Part shown: positions 37,690 through 49,400 of the stretch, one piece after another
Position numbering within the stretch: the first letter of the stretch is position 1
How the letters are laid out: each line of letters begins with the position of its first letter
From: Stichopus chloronotus
Lineage: Eukaryota; Echinodermata; Holothuroidea; Aspidochirotida; Stichopodidae
Reading direction: 5' to 3'
DNA: 64,000 nt
Assembly (NCBI GenBank): GCA_021234535.1
Contig: SFZH01000008.1
Location: 1,922,001 to 1,986,000, forward strand
The notes under the pieces: generated by a model
Seen by the model: only the letters and a program-made list of their open reading frames with translations
Told to the model about the DNA's origin: nothing
Database searches by the model: none
Translations under genes and position numbers: made by a program

Positions 37690-38640
37690 TTCATGCACCA
37701 ACAATGGATCTGAAATATTTCAAAATGCTTCTAAGGGGCACATGCCTTGCTGGATTTGCTTCTAACTTCCATAAAATATTTATTGGGGGGATGGGCAATT
37801 TGTGGTGTCCAGGTAGTTTTGGTCCAAATTCCCATATGGACCATAGGGCCCATTTTATGAAATTCTGCAAAATGCTTTCCCTCCTGCAGATTGCCATGTA
37901 CACTCTAAATGGTTTATCATCAGGACATGCTGATGGTGGTACCTTCATTGTGTTCATGAATTTTTGGTTGAAGGTCTCATATGGGCCCTATGGCCCATTT
38001 TATGAGATTCTGCAGGATGTTTCTGTTCCAACAGATTCCATTTTATGATGTTGATGCTTTGTCATATTGATGCTCAGGTAGCACCTTAAGGGTGTTTATT
38101 ACGTTTGGGTCAAAATCTCAGTATGGGACCTGAGAGTCCATATTGTGAAATTCTGCAACATACTTATCTCTTTCATTTAATTAATGTGAAACAAAGTTGA
38201 CAGCATCCTACAGATGTACAATCTTAACGATTGGTCATAATGATTCTTTTTTAGTTATCTTCCTTTAGTGATCTGTTCATGCTATTAAAGAAGTTTTGGT
38301 CCATGGTCCAGGGTGGACCCTTTGAACTATTTTTCAAAAGTATGCAAAATGCTTCCCCTTCAACATATTATCATACAAGTGTACAATATATCAATGGTTT
38401 GTCATTGTGATACTCTGTTAGAGGCACCTTAAGCATGCGCATACATTCTGGGTATAAGGCTGAAGACATGCCCATCGTGGGCTTTGGAAACAAGTCTTTC
38501 TGAACGACCTAAAGGTGTCACTAGCAGAGTACCATTATGTTAAATCATCAACACTGTACTAGAGAATCTGCAGGGGAACAACTTTTTTGCAGAATTTCAT
38601 AAAATGGGCCACAGGCCAATGACTTTAGATCGACCTGTAT
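37690..38640 (-). repeat. Tandem array, A/B-type monomers in reverse orientation
   Basis: Blocks GGCCCATTTTATGAAATTCTG (20 bp quoted as GCCCATTTTATGAAATTCTG), repeated near 37850, 37993 and 38130 with spacing about 140-150 bp, are the reverse complement of the CATAAAATGGCCCACATGG blocks at 11.6-12.2 kb and 39.7 kb. Confidence 0.6.
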
Positions 38641-38649
38641 TTTGAATCT

Positions 38650-40575
38650 GGCATATTTATAGTGAGGAAATGTTGACCCCAAATGATTTTTGACCTCTAA
38701 CAAAATTAATAAGCCTCTTGCAGCCAGTACGGTGCATCTGAAAACCAAACATGAGATCTGTTTAAGCTTCCCTTTACAAGGTTTTCACAACTTCATGCCA
38801 GTTGACCCAAACGACAGTTGGCCTCAGCAGAAAGCAGTGGGCTACTTTTGCTTCACATTCCATATCAAATCTGTCCATTCTTCCATACCTGAGATATTAT
38901 GTTCATAATATTATGTTAACAGTATTATGTTCATGATCTTTTACCTCTACCAAAAATGATGAGCTCTTTGTACTCAATAGGGTTCACCAACATGTCAAAT
39001 AGGAAATCTGTCAATGCTTACCTTCCTGAGATATTGTGTTTACACTGTTTGACCCCTATAGAGCCCAAGTGACCTTTGACCACCACCAAAAACAATAGGG
39101 TGTTTTTCTACTTGATGTAATACACTAAGGTAATAAGTCTCAAAAGTTTCCATAATTCCAAACAAGAGATATTGTGCTAACATTGCTTTCAGTGGGTGTT
39201 ATTCAATTCTTAAAATAGGTGATTATTTGTCGCACTCTCAAGCATTGAAGAACACCCTTTCAGCAGCATGCCACAAATAATGAAAAAATAAGTAAACTGC
39301 AGTATAGCCCCATTTGTCAATAAGAATGCTGATCAGCCAACAGCACTGACTACCATAGTACTAATACGAAAAAAAAAAAAAAACCCTGAAACACTGTAAC
39401 ATGTAATTTGTAGAAACACCATCGCTTTGCACAATGTACTGTAATAATTTATGGTCCAAGCCGCCCATTCTGAAATTGGACCCACAAATGTTGAACATTG
39501 CAAAGGGTTAATTCCACTGCCACAATGCTAATTTGACAAATATTTCACATTACAAAGCAAAATGTGCTGAAAAGAAACATTTTGTATTTCACAAAATGGT
39601 CCATATGGGACCAACAATCCTGAACAACCTACAGGAACCTCTACCGTAGTAGAAATATGATATAATCTGTACAAAAAAAGGCATTTTGCACGATTTCATA
39701 AAATGGTCCATAATTCCAGATGTCCCATTTTGACCTTGGACCCCAAACATCTGTAACACCCCAATGGCACCACTACCAAAGTGCATCCATAAACTAAGTA
39801 TAAACTTTGTCCGAGCTTGTAACTTGAAATATCCTGTTAAAAAGTTTTTCAGACTTTTGCTCCCAGATGACCTTTAACCTTCACCAAAAACAATAGGGCA
39901 CACTTTCTCAATGTGGCAGATCAACATACCAAGTTTGACTTTCATTCAACTTTTGCCAGCTGAGTTAGAGAGTACCAAAGCAAGTGTCACAGAAACACAC
40001 AGTTAGCCCCCTATGTCCCCAGATGACCTTTGACTTACACCAAAAGCAATAGGCCACACCTTCTCAATATGGCAAACATACATACCAAGTTTGACTTTCA
40101 TCCAACTTTCCCTACAGTGTACTGAGGCAAGTGTCACACACACACCCAACCACATACCCGTTTAGCACGCCGATCGGGGACATGGACTTTTCCTCACGTA
40201 ATTCGAGATATCCTAACTTTGCAGATGATATCCCCCGTTAGCGGCATTTAGTCTTGCACGTATCCTTGATTCAAGCCAGAAAAGTGGGATTGTGTGTACG
40301 TTTTTTGACACACATACACCCCTACACACAGGTGAAGATACATAGAATAGTTAGACTGACCTATAAAGTTGAGAGAGCGTATCTGATACCCCAGTTTGCA
40401 TTACGTCAAAATATCGAGAAACGGGGATATCCCCGTTATTCGGAGTAACCCTGGTTGCAAGATGGAAGTTCTTGTGCGTGTCCCGTTTGGCGCCCTTTAC
40501 AAACCTATACACATACACACACATGCCTACCTCACCGCATAGGTTTCTTAGCTGACGCAAGGAACCAGAAAATCA
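38650..40575 (+). mobile_element. HINE-like element, second long copy, with a probable internal insertion
   Basis: 39245-39570 aligns closely with 11160-11420, and 39.86-40.14 kb with 12.34-12.62 kb. DR1-like motifs lie at 39070, 39868 and 40024. It ends with (CA)-rich DNA and the hairpin GGTTTCTT-9 nt-AAGGAACC (40542-40566), the same as the 12.67-kb hairpin with one G-T wobble. A roughly 340-bp GC-richer segment (about 40160-40500) lies between the array and the hairpin and is absent from the 12.6-kb copy. Confidence 0.6.
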
Positions 40576-42740
40576 GTTTTTACAGCGTTTTAGTCCATAT
40601 GACATGACGTCTTTAAAGCCACAGACAGCTCCAATTACTGAAGTGACCATACTCCCATTGCAAGTAGTTACTTTTTGCATTTAAGACACTGTAATTCCCT
40701 AACAAATTAATTGGCCATATTTTTGTATTTTTTTTACATTTATAAAATGGCTTGGTCAAGTTTCGTTCACAATGTGGAAGAACACTACAGGTGCGTAAAC
40801 TCAGATGGCAATTACAAGGGTGAATACAAAATTGCTAGCTTTCAACAAATACAAAATTATTGGCTTTCAACACTTTTTCAGCCACACGCAATTGTGTGTT
40901 GGTGGTGGACTAGTACTTGTCTTCCCTTTGCAGGATACATTCCCAATATTACAGAAAATTGATTTTTAGCATGAATAATGCGGGTGAACACATACCCAGG
41001 CAAGTTTATAGCATTACTACTGCAAATAAATGTGAATAAATTTTAATAAATTGACGCAACATCGTGCCTTCTGTGACTACGTCATGCTGCAAGGATAAAA
41101 GGTTACCGCAAGGGGTGCTGTTATTCTTGCGTTTTAAAAATGAACCAAAGGTACTAACTATACTTCTTAAAGTTGTACAAAACACATAAAAAATACTGTA
41201 CCATGGTCTATTTGTCCAAAAATGAGTAAAATATTGCCAGATTTACAAAATATTTTGATTTTGAAATTATTTTTTGAAAATTTTTTGATTTGAAAATATA
41301 CATAACTGCCACTGGAAAATCGCAGCGGGAGAGTTCAGCCAAAGAAACGTCATCTTCCATCTACTACGCTACTTACTGAAATTTTTCATGAAATTTGGCA
41401 AAGAAGTTGTCTTGCAGGTTGGTATCTCGAATGGAAGAGGAAGATTATTGATAAAGCTAACTTTGTTTCATCATCAAACAGCACATCCTGCTTTAATAGA
41501 GTATGTCAACAGGTCACAACACAGAGGCTTATGACCTCAAAGTGAAACACATCGCCCTCAACGGCTGAATGACAGCAGTGATAATGTGTCCCTCAAAGTG
41601 GAGTTCAAAAGGACTGTGCGTGAAGGTAGAAAAACAAATATGCAGTAAAATATTTCAATGACAAGAAAGCTCAAATCATGTTTACTCTTTACATTAAAAC
41701 TAAAAATAAGATCGAAACAAAATGATTGCACAAGATATCAGAATTGCTGACTAATTTAAAGCTAACCAGAGGGCCTGAATGTATCGGTGTGTCTAAATAA
41801 AAGAGTCTTTCTGACATTTACTGAAAACTTTGAAAAAGAAAAGGGAAAATTAAAGAGAACAAGGTCAGTGATTATTTAGAACTTTGCTCTCAAATCTCTC
41901 ACTTATACATTTTCTTGCATACTTTCTTCTTATCATGTTCATTTGGCATGATGATGATGATGATGACCTTGCAACTTACCCAAAACGAAAATGTTTTCTT
42001 TTGTGACTCAGCGTTTAAGGACAACAAACAGCGCTTTTACATTATGGAATGTCCAAGTCGGTACCTTTCACAGTTTTGGAATAATTGGTTTGTATAAAGT
42101 TTACTGAATTCATGATGCTGAGCTCATGACATCATCGAGAAACCTCCGCTGAACCTCTAGACTGTCATCCTAATGCCTTCTGTTGCATTAAGATGTGACA
42201 CCAAACTTTGGCCAACCAACGGCTGCTGGACTCGGTAGACTACGCATTTGCAACGTTTCCTTTTTCAGAAACGAGTAACTTGACTTTCAAATCCCAGAGT
42301 TGTGCACAAGATGTAATCATGGAATCTACAGGCTTGTTCCAACTTTGGCTAAATTTTCCTTTCCATCTTGGCATTACATGTTGGCATTGCATATTGGCGT
42401 TGCATGTTTGCATCGTATGCTGTCTGTATGTTTGACACTGCTCATATCAAGTGGTCCATTTCTGTTTCGTTGGTCTGGCAACCTTCTTCCATTGTATCTG
42501 TGGCTGCTGTTTCGTAGGATCGACGTTGCATGCATGTGAACTTGCTGCAGAACCTTCTCAGGACTCGGTTTGTAAGAAGATGAAACTGTGGGAATATGAA
42601 GCAACTAAGTCTGTGCATACCAATTCAATACGGATCAACAATCTCTGGAAATAGGGTAGTTATTAAGCAATATGTTTGCAGTACTGACTGTGCACAGAAA
42701 GGCAGAGACAGATGAAGACAAGTTCACTGTCTTCATATGT
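40576..42740. other. Intergenic or ATPase 3'UTR side, no gene recognised
   Basis: AT-rich. No clear minus-strand exon with a basic, WPP-type P5B tail was found, nor an evident poly-A signal linked to one. The true end of the ATPase gene may lie here. Confidence 0.4.
41949..41968 (+). repeat. (ATG)n microsatellite
   Basis: About six copies of ATG (CATGATGATGATGATGATGA). Confidence 0.8.
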
Positions 42741-42965
42741 CTAGCTATTTAGTGATATGTTTGTAGTTCTCACCATGCACACGGAGACAGAGACACATGA
42801 AGACAATGAACTTGTCTCAAGATATCCATGCTGGTCATTTGCATAACAGACGATAGTGAAAAAAGTACTACGTAGTAGATAAACCACATCTTGTTTTTTT
42901 GTCGTGCTATGAGGTAGGATGGACGAAGGAAGGAGGTAGGAGCAGGCTGGAAAGGGTAGAAACTT
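42741..42965 (-). CDS. Possible terminal exon of the P5B ATPase (weak)
   Basis: A strong acceptor (polypyrimidine tract then ctctttcag) precedes 74 open codons in the required phase 0, ending in TAG. The predicted tail starts KFLPFPACSYLL. Vertebrate P5B tails also begin near FLP or CLP, but the rest lacks the usual basic stretch and the WPP motif. It may be a chance ORF, and the true last exon could lie further left. Confidence 0.22.
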   Translation of the reverse strand, partial: KFLPFPACSYLLPSSILPHSTTKKQDVVYLLRSTFFTIVCYANDQHGYLETSSLSSCVSVSVCMVRTTNISLNS

Positions 42966-43372
42966 CTGAAAGAGGCCAAAATCTTTGGAAGGTAAATGGA
43001 TGTGTGTTTAAATAATTCATGTTCTGTAACGACCTACATTGTTGCACATTGCAGTGTAGACACTTTATGCTTTTAGGTCATATATAATACTGGGCTGCTG
43101 TTTGGATTTCTTCCTTGCAGCAGATTTGCAAGGACCGTGTAAAGCACTGTTAATACTTTATTGATGTTACAGTTCACTTGTAATGGTATGTTCTATCATG
43201 GAGCAATTTCATCTTGATAAATTATGGGATAAGGGGATTCCTTCACCCCTACCAGCTCAGAAGTATTTAACACATGCTTAAATTTCGGATAGGTAATTAC
43301 ATAAACATTTGTTTTTGTGTACATTAAAGTGATGCAACTTCCTCTTAAAGGAGCTGGCCATGGCTAGCTTAC

Positions 43373-43456
43373 CTCTAAAACGTAGGAAATTATGGCATTG
43401 AGTAGAAACAGAACCAGAATTGAAACTCTAAACTTCCAGTCTGGAATGGCAACGAG
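43373..43456 (-). CDS. P5B ATPase exon: M10, last confident exon
   Basis: 28 codons, phase 0 at both ends; acceptor ctgtcccag|CTC, donor GAG|gtaagcta. [20 protein letters not shown] followed by AIISYVLE fits the (L/V)P...FR..(L/I)L..A..N...S(Y/F)..E pattern of M10. A cytosolic tail exon must follow. Confidence 0.9.
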
Positions 43457-46400
43457 CTGGGACAGAAAGACAGTGAACATGGAAAACATAAACACACAAG
43501 GCCAGTGAAATAACCGCATGATGTTTTGCTTGTAACATGATAAATAACAAGATTAGATCAGAAAATAAGAGGCTGTTAAAATATAAAACACATTCTGACT
43601 TGACGGCTTTCTTTGGGTCAGTCATCCTTTACACTAATCAGCAAACTTGAGCTTAACAGAGACAGAAAACTATGTCGGACATTTGCTCTCTCCTTCAACT
43701 GTACATCCTCTATCTCCTCTCTTCCTTCTCTTCTCCCTCCTCTCCATCCCTTATCCCCCAGACCATCCCTCCTCCCACCCTACACCCCATTCCTTCTCTC
43801 TTACTCTTTTTTTTGCTTCCTTATCATCATCAAAAGAAGTTGCAAACATTTTTCCACTTGTTGTGTTCTATCAATATTCATTACATCCAGGTTTTATTGT
43901 TTTGGACAGTTTATGCCGCAGTTTCATGAAACCAACAGCTGCAGGAAAGGGGCTGACCAATTATTTGAAAAGATCACTCATTTAGGCATAAGACAAAACA
44001 TTTAAGACTTTGAAAAATTTATGATTTCAAAAAGTCTGAACCGATGACATTAGTCCTTTGCCAGAATGATCTAAGCCATGGATGGACAACTTTAAATTTT
44101 GAAGAAAAGGATACCAAATGGCTTTCATACCTCAAAGATGTTAAGCATCCATTCCATAGGCCAGCAGATCATCACCACAGAAATGGTGAATAAACAGATG
44201 ACAGACAGCATATAAAGATCTGAAAACAGAGAAAATGAGATCAACAATGATTCAGTAAAGCCTAACATGCTTTCTTTCTCAGGAGAACACAGCCTAACCC
44301 TGACAGTGTGTCTGCTGATTACACCATGTTGCATGATTCAGGAGAAGTCTTCTGATGACATTAACACAAAAAGAAAATTCTGTAAGGACAAGGATGACTA
44401 GTCCATACTGGGGTTGCCAAAGGAAGATGCCATCGTGATGACAAGCATGCTACCACTCTGAGAAGAAACTGTATCGCCATGTCAGTGCAGTGTGAACTCA
44501 GTCTGTCCTTGCAGAGCCATCAAGTTAAGGGGGCATTTTTATGGAGATAGAACATTCTGAAAATGCAAATTGTGCAGTCTTTGCTCTACTTTTGAGCTAG
44601 AGTTTGCGATAATATATGCTTCAAAAACTTTTCAGACACTTTCCTCGGAGCTTTTATTGAATTTTGTGCCAGTCGGTAGTCTGGTGATTTGCTTTTCATG
44701 CAGGTTTGTGTCAATCTCCGGAAAATGTCATTGCTGTTGATAGAACCTTGGTCATGATGATCGGCACTTTCCCTTCTGGTTTCCTTCCAGTGTATAAATT
44801 AGGTCACCATCTGCAGGTTCTGACGATGTCATCACGTTTGGGAGTTGTTTTAATAAGTGCATTGTTATGCCTCATGAATATTCATGTCCTCATGAAATTA
44901 CATTCCATTGCATGTTAAGCAGCACTATTTTTGTCCCAATTCCTGCTGCCATTATAATGTAATGAGAGTGTCATTGTCAACTCACTGTTCAGCTTTCCAC
45001 AGATGCTAAGCTCTTCTAGAATTGTTGGAGTTCAAATCTGGAGCCATGTTGGGATGTGTCCATGCCAAATGGTCTCTCCCACCACTAAAACTTTCCACAT
45101 TTAAACCACCAATCCTGGATTTAACCCTCCCCTACATTTGTAGATATGGTGCAATTTTTAACAAAAAGTGTCCATATTGAATCATTTACTTTCAGAGTGC
45201 CCTGTTGGACACATATTGTCCCCCCATCCCCCCACTGTAAGAGGGCTGAACTGGCCCTTCATATTTCTGATAGCTGGAAATTCTTGATTCAATATTTTTC
45301 CTTGAAGAATGAGAGACAGACTGTTCCTTCCAAACTTCTCATGAAATTTTTACAAACAATAGAGAAAAACATACTACATCCATAAAAACATGGAGTACTA
45401 TCATTGTCCACATATCCTCTGCCATTGCATGAAATCTATCAACAGTAACTGCAAAACTATACGTGTATTTCTATCTGTCCCCAGTTGGAAGCCCCTCCTG
45501 TCACCAAAAATCAGGTCATCTTTCACTCAAAACTTCCACCACACATCCCAACAAGTCGGACATTCCGACATTCAGTGACATTAATGACATTCCAGACTGA
45601 CTGAGGGTATAAGAAATGCACACTATTGTACCATTCACCTACAAAGGCATTGTGCCCCTTCAACTGAATCTGAAATACGCGAGTGAAATTTACGTAAATA
45701 TTCCAGCAGCCGAATGCTGCAGCAAGGTAACACTTTTAACGTTATTCAAGAACATTAAAAGTCAGTAATGACAGACCCCACATTTGCAGTGAATTTAAAT
45801 TTGCTAAAAGCTTCCAAAAGTGTTTTCCTGGAGGTGATGAACCAGTACAACATGTAAAACATTAACAAAAAATGCCACAGAATGTCTAAGCATGGGAAAA
45901 TGCCAGCATGTTGAAAATACAGGTAAATGAAAGGTCTATACATAACAAAGTCCATTTAGAGTGATTAAATCATCTGTCAAAATAGTGTGAGAAATTAGAC
46001 ACACCACTGCATACATTATCCTGTAAAATTTCTACAATGTGAGAAGGAAAAACAAGCAGATGGTTCATTCAGTTGGTTGTAACCATAATTTTAAGTGTAA
46101 TTTATTTAAGAATCGAATACAAAGTAAGGTTTTTAACACATTACACATAATTGCTTTGTCAGTGGTCAAATCCGTTTCTGTTATGCTCAGAGATGCAAAG
46201 TTCCAAAACAAATTACCTCTCGATAAATTTTACTTCCCGTTGTCACAAACTTCCTTATGACCATTGGTGATGGGCAGACATTTCCTTCTGTGTTCAAAGA
46301 AACATCTTGAAACAACTACAATCAAAACAATTTTTGATTGCAGTGCCTCGACTTTGTGGCAAAAATATTCTATGCTACTCTTCGTAGAGCTTCAAAATAT

Positions 46401-49400
46401 CTTAATAATTTGCTTTATAAATTTGCTTTATAAATATGTTTTATAAATTATTTGAGGCAAAAGGTTACAATGTTGCCTAGATGCACATTTTTTTAAGCAG
46501 ACTAGGCATTTTTTTGTTCCTCCATTTTTGTCTCGTTGAACAGGTGATTCTGTCTGTTCTTGAAAAGGAACTAGGATAACTTTTAAACAAAATCCCTAAA
46601 ACAAAACGTTTTCACAATCTGGTGTACTGCACCTACATGACGCTTGAAATGATCAAATGAAAAAAAAAGTAAGCAACTCACAATTGGTGTAAATTGGTTT
46701 TCTGTAGGGAGCACCATTCGAGAAAATGAGAGAATATAGTAGGTACTGGAAACAGGACAATACAAAAACAGATGTATTCTCATAAGAATGTATAGGATAG
46801 TGAGTCGACATGTGAAACTCCTCTGCACCATGGTACCTAAGGACAAGGAAGAAATACAAAATTATGTGGGACATTTTTGAAACATATACACATTTGCTAA
46901 ATAGCTACGTGAAACAAACCTGGGACCAAGGGATAAGACAATGAAAAAAAAGAGGGAACTACTGTCGGTGATGGGCAAGAAAAACATGTCTTTACAACAT
47001 TTTGTATGCTATAGATATTAACACTGCTATCGACTTTCACTACTATGAATATTCATAAAGATAAATATGCATATTCATATCAGCTTACATGGTTTACATC
47101 CAGTTGGGACTGTATTTCCACCCTGTGCTTTAATGTACCACTTCATAGCACCTGCATTGTAAGCAGTATGAGCAGTGTCAATGATATGTTTTTTCATGTT
47201 TCTATCATACATAGGTTCCGGGCTGTTTGTTTTGTTAGTTTTAACATGGTATGAGAGAACAGCATAGGGTGGTTCACGGCAGAGGAAGTTGTCCCAACTG
47301 TATGTAGTTTAATGTTGTCCGTTACATGGTGCTGCAAGTCCACACCACACACAAATACAGTCTCTTTTGTCATCATAATCCTACATTATGATGACTTCAT
47401 ACTTATAATCCATCATTTTGTGGGATGTTTGAAATTAAAGACACATTTGGTGACAGAAAAACAAAATTTTGGAAAAACACTTGAGACAGCTTTTGGCAGG
47501 TTGGACAACCTAAAGACTGGGAGACCCACGTGAGATGAGCAACATGACGACATGTTGATACTTTCACTCAACATAACTGCAATGTAACTTAAAATCAATT
47601 CCAAATTTATTCCACAAGTGATTTCAAAAGAAAATATAAAGAACCCTAGTACATATTAAAAGAGAGCAAAAAATGATTAGAGGGATGCTAGAAAAACAGG
47701 GAGTGGTGAAAAAAATGAATACAAACATTGTTTATTCACTTACCAGGAACATCTTTGAACCAATAGGAACGGTATGACTTGAAACACTGCTTGGATGGTC
47801 GTGTGAGAGGCAAACGAAATGATGATGGGAGCTGAGATCAGTTTGGTTGGAGGTTTGACTGAGGTCAACTTAGGATTTGCAGGACTCCTAGCAACTGGGG
47901 AATAAAATGGAAATTTCAAAAGAAAAAAGAAAATACTAATAACCTACAGGAAACAACAAAAGTAAGTGAACACTGTACTTTATTTCCATGATGATACAGT
48001 TATATTTTAAATTTCAGATTTTGCTACTTTCTACATTCCCCCTCTCACCCCAGCAAGTTTGTTATTATGACAAGTCCACTTTTACTTTCAAATGATGTGC
48101 CATTTCTTAGTACGTCCTTTGTTTAATGCCTCTCAGAGATACAATAAAGGAATAAAAACTGAGCAGCAGCAATGTTGTCACAAAAACCACAACTGCATGT
48201 CTGTTACCAAACCGTGAATTATAGACAATAACCACACGGTAGCATAAATCATGCATAAAGCCGGTACCGAGTCATTTGTTTTGGAAAATAAGTAGGAACT
48301 TTAATCTACAGTGGCTACGAATGCTTACAACCTGACAAATTTGGCTGGAGAAGGTTGACGAATACTAAAAACAGCGATCTTCTTAATTTTAATGGTGATA
48401 AGATGACATGCTTTGAAAAAGCATGCTACTGGCCCTTGAGAAAGAGGACTGGTATAAGTGACAGATGCATATTTGATCTTGTGTTACTTACAGCACATAA
48501 CCAGGACAATGCTTAGGAAGATGTCTATGTAGAGAAACTGCATATTACCGAGATAGAGTTGAACCTGCGTGGAGGATAATAAAAGAAAAATGGTGGGAGG
48601 GTAATAAAAAAAATGGTGGTAGAATCAACGGGTACCCAACTCCTATGACTGAGAAAACAAAAGATAGAAATAGCTAGTTAGAGATACAGAATAAGGAACC
48701 CATGACTTTCTATGCAAACTTAATTCTGATACATTGCAGACTGCATATATTATGATATTCATGACAGAAAATCCTCTCGAGATGTGAAAACAAATATTTC
48801 ACGAGTAACGAAGTGGTGTCCTTCCAAAGAAATCTTCGCATGGCATCGGCATATGATGACTAGGGCAATGAAACTCACTTTTTAAAGGGAACTTTGACAG
48901 TCCTGGAGGGATCTGCAAATATTTTATTCACAGGCTTATAAATACATCAGTTTTTGGTTCAAAACAATGACAAAACAAAGGAAGCATCTTCCACTGAATT
49001 TTAGTACCAGTAAGTCACTTATCTTATTCCTTCACTTTTATACTGCATTTTCTTGAAATTTATTGAGTCCATACAGTACCACACCATGGTACATAATGTT
49101 TTATTACTTTTGTTGTTAGCTTGTGGTTGGTAACTATCAACAACACTACACATGACGCTGGTTTAGTTTTGAATTCTACTTCAAATAATTCATAAATTCT
49201 TCCACAAAAGCCAGCGATTCTAACGGTTTCAACCCCAGCAGAGTCTCACACAGGGGCAAACTTATCACCACTTTCGTTGTCTCGAAAAGTTCCTGCTAGC
49301 ATCAAACCTTTCTTGTCCAGACCATACTTCACACTGGTGTGAAGTGGGTAACCAGTGGCAGTAAAGTTTATTCATCCATCTTCAAAATCATTCCTTAATA

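Noticed and set aside
37569..38048. A 159-codon plus-strand frame
   Set aside because: It overlaps the ~140-bp tandem array and its peptide repeats with the array period (FMKFCKM, FYEILQDV), so it is translated repeat.
43613..44005. Overlapping plus-strand frames of 85-130 codons
   Set aside because: They cover a pyrimidine-rich tract inside an ATPase intron; all three frames stay open because of low complexity.
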